A DNA stretch of 64,000 nt from an uncultured Aquimarina sp. (GTDB lineage Bacteria; Bacteroidota; Bacteroidia; Flavobacteriales; Flavobacteriaceae), in contig CANMDH010000007.1 in NCBI GenBank assembly GCA_947496555.1, positions 1 through 64,000 of the forward strand. The letters are read 5' to 3'. Within the stretch, counting starts at the first letter, position 1; every line of letters begins with the position of its first letter. A model generated the notes under the pieces. It saw nothing but the letters and a program-made list of their open reading frames with translations, was not told the DNA's origin and did no database searches. This document shows, piece by piece, positions 53,111-62,100 of this stretch. A program made the position numbers and the translations under genes.

Positions 53111-56100
53111 GCGAAAATTGCGATTATATCGATAGTATCTTAAGACGAAACGGAAGAGATCAACAGGAGCGTTATAATAAAATACTTGATCCTGATACTT
53201 TAAAACTTCATGATTTAGATATCGAAGACTGGATGCTATTTGCTTACAATTTTGCAAAGCATGTCAATTATTTTAAAACAGAGGATGGAAATATACCTTC
53301 TGGAGATTGGCAAGATCTGTTTCGATATTTCGATTTTACCGAAGATACTATTCCGCTTAGAGGTGAAACAGAATACCAAAAACTAAAAGATGAAATCACT
53401 GAAACCCTTCAGAAGCAAGAGGAAGAAGGAGAAGTAACTCCTCATTTCACCTTATTTGTTTGTTTTCTAAGATTATTAGAACTATCTCAAAATAGATTCA
53501 ACAAATTAACCAAAAGACATCTTGATTTCTATTTTAAAGAGATTCTTAAGGTTGATAAATTACCTGCCGAGTCTGATAAAGTGCATGTTCTTTTTGAAAT
53601 AGCAAAGAAAAGTATAAGCGAGAGAGTGGCCAAAGGAACTGAACTGGATGGAGGTAAAGATGCTAATGGAAACAAGCGCATATATAAAACCTCAGAAGAG
53701 TTAATAGCTAATAAAGCCCAGGTAGAGTTATTGAAAAATATACACAATGACTTTGATTCTAAGGGATTAAAAGTAAGTGAGGTTGCAAATTCGTACGGTG
53801 GTAATGGAGAAGATTTCCCAGATAGCGAAGCTAATTGGTGGCCGTTTGGATATCCAGATACCGAACCAAATTATCCCGAGTTAGATAATGCTTCTGTTGG
53901 TTTTTCAATTGCTTCACCACTTTTGCTGTTACAAGAAGGACAAAGAGATATAACGATAACTATTACTTTTCAAGAAGCATTAGATAGTGTAAGTTCGCAG
54001 GATTTGGTTGATGTTATCGAGTTTTTCGGCACTGGAGAAGAAGGATGGGTAGGACCACTGGCACTAAATCAAAATGGATCAAAAATTGATGGTAAAGAAC
54101 TCATACTTAACTTTACTTTAGACAAAGATTTACCAGGTATTGTAGGTTATGATCCCGAGATAATTCCAGGAGGGTACACCACTTCATTTCCGATATTTCG
54201 GTTTTTAATAAAGCAAAATAAGGAAACTTCATCTAGCGGAGATATTACAGCAAAAGGATATTCCTTGTATACAAAATTGGCAGCAAAGACACTTGCATCA
54301 ATAAAAATATATGTAAATGTTGATGATGTAAAATCCCTTTCTTTAGAGAATGATACAGGAGTACTTAATGCTAATAAACCCTTTTATCCTTTTACAACAC
54401 AACCGGTTGTAAAATCAAATTTTTATATCGATTATCCAGAGTTGTTTTCTAAACAATGGAATAATGTAACAATAAAAGCTGAATGGAAAAATACACCTAC
54501 CAGCTTTAATGATTTGTATGTGGATTACGGTGCTGGGTTCGAAAATATTAATGACAGTTCTTTTACCGCTAAAACCGAGATTTTACGAAAAGAAGTATGG
54601 CAAACAGAAAACCAACTTACCTTATTTACCAAGGGTTCTGATGGGGTTTATCGAGCTGATCATACGATAAATAATAGACCTGTAGGCAATAGTAACAGAC
54701 ATTTGGCAAACTCCAGTGGTCCTTTGCGATTTTCGTTAAATAGACATTTTTATCATGATGTTTTTCCAAAAAAATATGCAATAGCAATATCAAAGGCAAT
54801 ACAAGCAGATGATCCAACCACAGTCGCGGTTCCTGCCGAACCTTACACACCGTTGATCGAAACTATTTCTCTGGATTATGAAGCAGAGGAAATCACCTAT
54901 TTTTCAAAAGGAAAACAAGTTGGCGGAAAAACGATATTCCGAAATGTAATTGGTGAGGAGAAATATGAAAATAATCGAATCAAATTATTTCATGAAAATG
55001 CATTTGGACAACACGAAGAGCATGGATACCTGAAACAAGTAAAAAAAGAAAAAGGTATTCTTGACCAGGATGATATAAATACTATTATTGAGGCACAAAC
55101 CCAATTAAACGAATCAGAAGTTGAGGATGTTGTAAACAATAGTACACTTATCCCTACATATTGTCAGGGAGGATCCCTTTTTATTGGATTACAAGATGCA
55201 GAGATTAATCAACAAGTGTCGTTATTGATTCAAGTACTTGAAGGAAGCGAAAATCCAAATGATGAAGGCTTCCTTGGGAATCAACGTGTAGAATGGTCTG
55301 TTTTATGCAATAATCACTGGAAAGATATTCAAGATGATATTATAATTAATAGCACCGATAATCTATTAAAATCGGGGATTATAAAATTTCCAATTCCCAA
55401 ACAAGCAACGGGTCAAAATACCAGGCTTGCCGATGGATATATTTGGGTGAGAGCGAGAATTCACAAAAAATATGATGCTGTAAGCAAAGTAAAAGCTATT
55501 CATGCTCAAGCAGTAGTCGCTGTTTTTGAGAATCGAGACAATGAATTATCCCATTTGGATACAAGTCTACCAAATGATAGTATAAGTAAGTTAATTACAA
55601 GGGTTCCCCAGATTAAATCAGTCAACCAACCGTATAATTCGTTTGATGGTAGTCCACAAGAATCTGATGATGCTTATTACAGACGTATAAGTGAAAGGTT
55701 ACGCCATAAAAATAGAGCAATAACACTTTGGGATTATGAGAATTTGGTATTACAAAAATTTCCGGAAATCTACCAGGTAAAATGCCTGAATCATACAGAC
55801 ATGCTAGCATCACCTCCTTCATTTTTATCGCCGGGGAATGTGGCGCTTGTCGTAATTCCGGATACGATTAATAAGAATGTGTTTGATATTTTTCAACCAA
55901 GAGTAAGTCAATCAACGCTTAACAAAGTAAAGAGGTATATCAATAAGTTAAACACTATGCATATTAATACCGAAGTTGTTAACCCTACGTACGAGGAGGT
56001 AGAAATTTCGTTAGCTGCCAAGTTTTATGATCAATACGATGAAAATTTTTATTCCAAACAATTAAGCGAGGATATTACCAAGTTTTTATCACCATGGGCT

Positions 56101-56358
56101 TTCGACACCTCTAGAACTATAGACTTTGGAGTTACACTGCATCGTAGTGTACTTATTGATTATTTAGAAGAATTGTATTATGTAGATTACCTTCAGGATG
56201 TAGTGTTAAGAAAAGATGGAGAGGAATCAGGAAGTAGTATAGAACCCACAAATCCAACTTCAATATTGGTTTCAGCAAAGCAACATAAAATATCAACTCA
56301 GATAGAAGGAGAATGTAAAGAGAGTAACGAAGCAACAATAGAAAAATGCGAAATATAG
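53107..56358 (+). CDS. Baseplate J-like protein (Afp11/Pvc11)
   Basis: 1083 aa. The C-terminal part has the gp6/J region: SDDAYYRRISERLRHKNRAITLWDYENLVLQKFPEIYQVKC (in parts), NVALVVIP, then the ring-forming end SKQLSEDITKFLSPWAFD, FGVTLHRSVLIDYLEELYYVDYL. The N-terminal 800 residues are long and beta-rich, as in Pvc11. It builds the wedge that surrounds the spike. Overlaps the next gene by 13 nt. Confidence 0.92.
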   Translation: MSENCDYIDSILRRNGRDQQERYNKILDPDTLKLHDLDIEDWMLFAYNFAKHVNYFKTEDGNIPSGDWQDLFRYFDFTEDTIPLRGETEYQKLKDEITETLQKQEEEGEVTPHFTLFVCFLRLLELSQNRFNKLTKRHLDFYFKEILKVDKLPAESDKVHVLFEIAKKSISERVAKGTELDGGKDANGNKRIYKTSEELIANKAQVELLKNIHNDFDSKGLKVSEVANSYGGNGEDFPDSEANWWPFGYPDTEPNYPELDNASVGFSIASPLLLLQEGQRDITITITFQEALDSVSSQDLVDVIEFFGTGEEGWVGPLALNQNGSKIDGKELILNFTLDKDLPGIVGYDPEIIPGGYTTSFPIFRFLIKQNKETSSSGDITAKGYSLYTKLAAKTLASIKIYVNVDDVKSLSLENDTGVLNANKPFYPFTTQPVVKSNFYIDYPELFSKQWNNVTIKAEWKNTPTSFNDLYVDYGAGFENINDSSFTAKTEILRKEVWQTENQLTLFTKGSDGVYRADHTINNRPVGNSNRHLANSSGPLRFSLNRHFYHDVFPKKYAIAISKAIQADDPTTVAVPAEPYTPLIETISLDYEAEEITYFSKGKQVGGKTIFRNVIGEEKYENNRIKLFHENAFGQHEEHGYLKQVKKEKGILDQDDINTIIEAQTQLNESEVEDVVNNSTLIPTYCQGGSLFIGLQDAEINQQVSLLIQVLEGSENPNDEGFLGNQRVEWSVLCNNHWKDIQDDIIINSTDNLLKSGIIKFPIPKQATGQNTRLADGYIWVRARIHKKYDAVSKVKAIHAQAVVAVFENRDNELSHLDTSLPNDSISKLITRVPQIKSVNQPYNSFDGSPQESDDAYYRRISERLRHKNRAITLWDYENLVLQKFPEIYQVKCLNHTDMLASPPSFLSPGNVALVVIPDTINKNVFDIFQPRVSQSTLNKVKRYINKLNTMHINTEVVNPTYEEVEISLAAKFYDQYDENFYSKQLSEDITKFLSPWAFDTSRTIDFGVTLHRSVLIDYLEELYYVDYLQDVVLRKDGEESGSSIEPTNPTSILVSAKQHKISTQIEGECKESNEATIEKCEI

Positions 56359-59150
56359 ATTCAAATATCAATATTCCAAAAGACGTCGCAACGCAAGACG
56401 ATTTGGATTTCTATTTTTTACGTAGAAAAGGAATAGAGTATATCTCTGAGTTAGGACGAAAACTCTGGACAGATTATAATTCTCATGATCCTGGTATTAC
56501 TATGCTCGAGATGTTATCCTATGCCATTTCAGACTTAGGAATGCGTATCAATATGCCTATCGAAAATCTCCTGGCTTCTAATAATATAGAAACAGGTTTA
56601 GAATCGCAATTTTTCAAACCAGAAGAAATATTTCCTTCAAAACCGGTAACGACCTTAGATTACAGAAAGCTTTTTGCCGATATTCCGGGGATTAAAAATA
56701 GTTGGTTAAGCAAACATGAAAAAACAGTACATCTAGATTGCGATAGGGAGCTTCTGTCTTATAATGAAGACGATGTTGCCGATACTTCAGCTAGTTTTAA
56801 GAAGGACTTTGTATTACAAGGGCTTTACAATATTACCCTAGAATATGATCAGGACTTTCTCGAAGATGGTTTAGAAGATGATGATGAAAATCGAGAAACT
56901 ATTATCAATCAAAGAAAGGAGAATTTAATAGAAGAGGTTCGTAAGGCATACAATCAAAATAGAAACCTTTGCGAAGATCTTGTTAATATTAACGAAGTCG
57001 AATTATTTGATGTTGCGATCTGCGCTAGTATCGAAGTCGAAAATGAGGCAGATGAAGAACTCATACATGCCAAAATATTATTGGCGATACAGGATTATTT
57101 TTCTCCCTCGGTTAGATTCTATTCGATTCAGGAAATGTTGGATAGGGATTATACTACAGATGAAATTTTTGATGGCCCTATTCTTAATAAGGGATTTATT
57201 GATGATGAAGAATTAGAAAACGCAAATTTGCGAGAAGAAGTTCGCCTATCTGATATCATAAAATTAATAATGGATGTTGAAGGCGTTAAATTCATAAAGC
57301 AAATTTCTATTGGCGAGTGTGATGATAATGTAGCAGACTCTAATGATTGGTTAATTTGTGTTCCCGAAGGCAAAAAACCTTCACTTTGCGGCAAAAGCGT
57401 GCTTAATTATAATAAAGGGTTTTTACCTCTTAATATTAATGAAGAACAAGTAGAGACCTACATTGAGCAGTTAAAACCAGCAGAAGATCAGATTTTAGAC
57501 AAAAGTCTTTCTTTTCCTAGAGGGCAATATTTTGAAAACGATGCATATACCACAATTCAAAATGATTTTCCCGATACCTATGGGATAGGTATAAATGGAT
57601 TATCAGCACGAGTTACCACAGCAAGAAAAGCCCAGGCAAAACAATTAAAAGGGTATTTGATATTTTTTGATCAGATTCTGGCAAGTTATTTTCAACATCT
57701 TGGAAAAGTAAAAGAATTGTTGTCGGTTAGTGGTAGATCATCAAACACCTATTTTACCCAGACAATAAAGGATATCGCTGGATTCGAAGATCTTGTAGAT
57801 GATTATGTCTTGGATAATGATGAAGTGCTCACCAACAACTTATTCAAAGAAATTGACAATAGTGTGGAAAGAAGAAATCAAATCCTCGATCATTTATTAG
57901 CTCGTTTTGCAGAACGTTTTAGCGAATACACGTTTTTAATGAAAACCCTTTATGGGAATAATACAGATGAGGTGGTGCTTCGCAATAAGGAAGCATTTTT
58001 GAAAGATTATAAAATCATTAGTGCCGAAAGAGGAAATGCCTTTGATTATTATAAACAACCACTCGAAAATCTTTGGGATACCGATAATGTGGCGGGTACA
58101 CAAAAACGATTGGCAAGACTGTTAGGGATAAAAAATTATAATCGAAGAAATATATCTGACTCTTTTGTTTCTATAACTTCTACTATTAATAGTGATGATT
58201 GTAAAGTATTTAGGTGGGAAATAAAAGATAATGATGATAAACCACTTTTTAGATCTACGGAGGACTATGGTTCTAAAAATGCCGCCATAAATGAACTAAA
58301 CTTAACTGTTTTAAAGCTTATTGAAACCAGTATATATGAACTTGATGCCGCTTTTGCTAAAGAAATTGAAGACGACACCGAAGTTGATAATATCAAAATT
58401 AATAAATCACAAAATAAAGGAGTTTACTCCTTTAGTGTGATTAATAGAGAATTTGAGATTGGTGATTCCAGAAGAATTATTGCCATACACTCTAGATTTT
58501 ATAATACCCAGGAAGAGCTTAAACAAGGAATTTTAGATGCATTATCTTTTATAGAAAATGATTTTACCGAAGAAGGGCTCTTTTTGGTTGAACATATCTT
58601 ATTAAGGCCAGCTTTCGATGATGATACTGAAGTGGATGATGAAGATACCGAAATAGATGATGATACTGAAGAGAAGAAATACCCTCCACCAAGCAGCTTC
58701 ATTCCTATTTGTTCAGATTCTTGTGATAATTGCGAACCAATCGATCCCTATTCATATCGCATAAGTATAATTCTACCGGGATATACTTTTCGATTTGCCG
58801 ATACCGATTTTAGAAACTATATGGAAAATGTGATCAAACAGGAAATACCTGCACATGTAGTGGCAAGAATTTGCTGGGTTGGGCATCGACAAGGAGAGGT
58901 TCCTGATAACGAAAATGGATTGTTCAAATTTGAAAAAGCATACAAAGAATACTTGGAAGCAAAAACAAAAAGCATTGGAGAAGAAGAAATAAAACCTGCT
59001 CCAGAAGAAAACTCAAAATTAGAAGAACTACTCGATAAATTATTCAGTTTACAGACTCTGTACCCGGCCGGTAGATTAATAGACTGTGAGAATGATGATG
59101 ATATCGACGGACAAATAATACTAGGTAGAACAAGCCTAGGATCATTGTGA
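56346..59150 (+). CDS. Large baseplate protein (Afp12/Pvc12-like)
   Basis: 934 aa. It opens with FYFLRRKGIEYISELGRKLWTDYNSHDPGITMLEMLSYAISDLGMR (in parts), the Afp12-type start. The middle has a helical region (AKQLKGYLIFFDQILASYFQHLGKVKELLS; RFAERFSEYTFLMKTLYG) and the C-terminal quarter has an acidic DDTEVDDEDTEIDDDTEE spacer followed by a Cys motif (ICSDSCDNCEP) and IPAHVVARICWVG. The family forms the outer baseplate with Afp11. It ends 33 nt before the DUF4157 gene. Confidence 0.9.
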   Translation: MRNIDSNINIPKDVATQDDLDFYFLRRKGIEYISELGRKLWTDYNSHDPGITMLEMLSYAISDLGMRINMPIENLLASNNIETGLESQFFKPEEIFPSKPVTTLDYRKLFADIPGIKNSWLSKHEKTVHLDCDRELLSYNEDDVADTSASFKKDFVLQGLYNITLEYDQDFLEDGLEDDDENRETIINQRKENLIEEVRKAYNQNRNLCEDLVNINEVELFDVAICASIEVENEADEELIHAKILLAIQDYFSPSVRFYSIQEMLDRDYTTDEIFDGPILNKGFIDDEELENANLREEVRLSDIIKLIMDVEGVKFIKQISIGECDDNVADSNDWLICVPEGKKPSLCGKSVLNYNKGFLPLNINEEQVETYIEQLKPAEDQILDKSLSFPRGQYFENDAYTTIQNDFPDTYGIGINGLSARVTTARKAQAKQLKGYLIFFDQILASYFQHLGKVKELLSVSGRSSNTYFTQTIKDIAGFEDLVDDYVLDNDEVLTNNLFKEIDNSVERRNQILDHLLARFAERFSEYTFLMKTLYGNNTDEVVLRNKEAFLKDYKIISAERGNAFDYYKQPLENLWDTDNVAGTQKRLARLLGIKNYNRRNISDSFVSITSTINSDDCKVFRWEIKDNDDKPLFRSTEDYGSKNAAINELNLTVLKLIETSIYELDAAFAKEIEDDTEVDNIKINKSQNKGVYSFSVINREFEIGDSRRIIAIHSRFYNTQEELKQGILDALSFIENDFTEEGLFLVEHILLRPAFDDDTEVDDEDTEIDDDTEEKKYPPPSSFIPICSDSCDNCEPIDPYSYRISIILPGYTFRFADTDFRNYMENVIKQEIPAHVVARICWVGHRQGEVPDNENGLFKFEKAYKEYLEAKTKSIGEEEIKPAPEENSKLEELLDKLFSLQTLYPAGRLIDCENDDDIDGQIILGRTSLGSL

Positions 59151-59183
59151 TAATATTTAAACAAATACGTTAGACAAGCTAAC

Positions 59184-62100
59184 ATGTTTACACCAAAAAC
59201 TGCAAATACCGCAACCAAAGGAAACAATACTCCTTCCGTTTTTAAACCAAAAAACGGTAGCGATTTGTTCATCCAGCCTAAATTGAAGGTAGGGCAACCT
59301 GGTGATAAATATGAAGTTGAAGCCGACCATGCTGCCGATCAGGTGGTAAATAAACAACAAAATGGCGCACAACCTGATGTCTCCGCTACCCCTGTTTCGG
59401 TACAAACAATGACCGAAGATGAAAATATTCAGGAAAAACCTATTGCACAGCGAATTCAACCACTTACAAACTTGTCAGATGCTACATCTGTTCAACGTGC
59501 GGAAGAGGAAGAACCCTTGCAATTTCAAGAAGAAGAGGATGTACAGTTACAGGAGGATGAAGAAGTGCAAACAATGACCGAAGAAGATGTACAAATGCAG
59601 GAGGAAGAAGAAGTCCAAACTCAATCAGAAGATGAAGAAGTACAAACTAAACAAGGATTGGGCTCTGGTGGGGTATCAAATTCAAGCAATATAAGTAGCT
59701 CTTTACGTAATGCAAGAGGTAAAGGGTCTCCATTACCTAATGGGGTAAAAAGCCAGATGGAATCTGGATTTGGAGCTGATTTTGGAGGTGTTAGAGTGCA
59801 TACGGATAATGACTCTGTGGCCATGAACAAAGAGTTGGGAGCACAGGCATTTACCAACAAAAACGATATCTTCTTTAATGAAGGCAAGTTTAACCCAACG
59901 ACAACAGAAGGGCAAACATTATTAGCACACGAACTTACGCATACCATTCAACAAGGAGCATCTGGGCCTGCAAGTCAAGAAAGCACTACTTCGTCAGAAA
60001 ATGGAACAGGGAGTTCACAAACTCCGGCCGCAGAAACTGAAACAGAAGCATTGCCAGAAACTCAAGTTGAAGAAACTGCAGGCGAAACCTTAGAAACTCC
60101 TCCGTCTGGGCAAGAAGCAGCTATCGCGGCAGGAACAACTGGTCGAGGCGAAGCAACCACAGAAGAAGTAGAACCAACCACACCGCGCAGCCCAGAAGAA
60201 GATCCAAATTTCCAACAGTTAGAACAGCGTGTCGAGAATAGAGGCGAAGAGCAACAAGACCACGAACCAGCCACAGCATCTGCTGGTAGTGCCCAGGCTG
60301 CCGCAGTATCTCCTGCAAATGAACGGGCTAGTGGAGCACAAGCTGCACAAGTAGATACGATGGAAGAGCAGGAGGCAGGAGAGTTTAGTGCAGAAGCTTT
60401 CAAAGCACAGCTAATGCAACGTATCGAAAGCATGGAGTTGCCAGCTGATGAGGAAGCCGCAGCCAATTTCGAGAATAACAATAATATCAACGAAGTTCGA
60501 GATGTGGCAATGCAAGATGTGCAGAACGAACAAGCAGCTACCGCAGGAAATATATCACAAGCCACAGCACAAGAACCAAACACTGATGCGGTTCCAGAAC
60601 GCGAGGTGACACCATTACCACCAGCACCAATAGGCGGAGCACCAAATAGTGTACGAGCACAAAATGCGATGCCACCAGCTAGAGGCGAATCTGAGGTAAG
60701 CCAGCCATTACAAGATAACATGGCCGAGGTAGACCAGCAGATGACTGATAATGAAATTACAGATGAGCAATTGGCGAACTCTAATGAACCAGAATTTATA
60801 GGTGCATTAGATTCTACCAATCAAGCACGAGAAAATACCGCCCAGGCTCCAGGACAATTCAGAACCGAAGAACAAAGTACATTACAAAGTGCACAAGCCA
60901 GTGCTGAAGGTAATAGCCAGGAGACCTTGCAGGGAATGCATCAAGATCGAACAGGATTATTAAACCAGGTTGCGGGTGAACAAGTACAAACTGGTACCAC
61001 AGATACCGCCGAACGTGAACGCATTGCCACCGAGATCAATACAATTTATGAGAATACCAAAACCGATGTAGAAACCATCCTTAGTGACCTTGACACTCGG
61101 GTTAACGATCTGTTTACTGCAGGTGTAGAGCGAGCAAAACAGGCCTTTGAAGATTATGTAGAACGCAAAATGGATGCCTACCTTGATGAACGCTACGGGG
61201 GATTTGGTGGTTTCTTAAACCGTGTGGGCGATGTATTTACAGGACTGCCAGATGAAGTAAACCAATTCTTTGTTGATGGCCGTGAGGTATTTATCAACAG
61301 TATGGACTCTGTAATTACCAATATCGCTAATGTAGTGGCGACAGAGCTTACTGCAGCCAAAGATCGTATTACTCAGGGTAAACAGGAGGTGCAAGATTAT
61401 GTGACCTCATTACCAGAGAACCTACAAGAAATTGGTCGAGAAGCTGCAGAGGGCATACAAGAACAATTTGATGACCTAGAGCAGTCGGTAAATGATAAGC
61501 AAGATGAATTGATCGATAGCCTTGCCAATCAATACAACGAAAGCTTGCAAGAAGTAGATGCACGTATCGAAGAGATGCAAGCCGCCAATCGAGGGTTAAT
61601 CGATATGGCATTAGATGCAGTTGCCGGAGTGATCCAAACGATTATCAACATCAAGAATATGTTGACAGAACTCTTAAGTTCTGCGTTGAGTGTCATCACT
61701 ACCATTATCCAGGATCCAATAGGTTTCTTAGGGTTATTGATCGAAGGTGTTGGTCAAGGGTTAAATAACTTTATTAGCAATATCCTGTCGCATATGCAGG
61801 AAGGTCTTATTGCATGGCTTACAGGATCGCTGGGCAGTGTAGGTATCACTATTCCGGATAACTTATTTAGTTTGTCAGGAATCTTTGATCTCGTTGCGCA
61901 GATTCTTGGAATCTCATGGGATTTTGTACGAAGCATAGCCGTACGCGTTCTGGGAGAACCAGTTGTTAGAGTTGTAGAAACTGCCTTCGAGATCTTTACC
62001 ATATTACGTACCGATGGTATTGCCGGACTTTGGGAATATATTAAAGAACAGTTCAATAACCTGAAGGAAATGGTGATGGATGCCATACGGGATATGATCA

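Noticed and set aside
45252-59150. Type VI secretion system, suggested by VgrG, PAAR and tube proteins
   Set aside because: No TssB/C paired sheath, TssJKLM or TssK genes; the DUF4255, LysM, Afp11 and Afp12 genes define an eCIS.
60062-60820. Minus-strand 252-codon ORF rich in Ser, Ala and Cys
   Set aside because: It is the mirror of the Ala/Gln/Glu-rich part of the DUF4157 protein; its composition is an artefact of that coding sequence.
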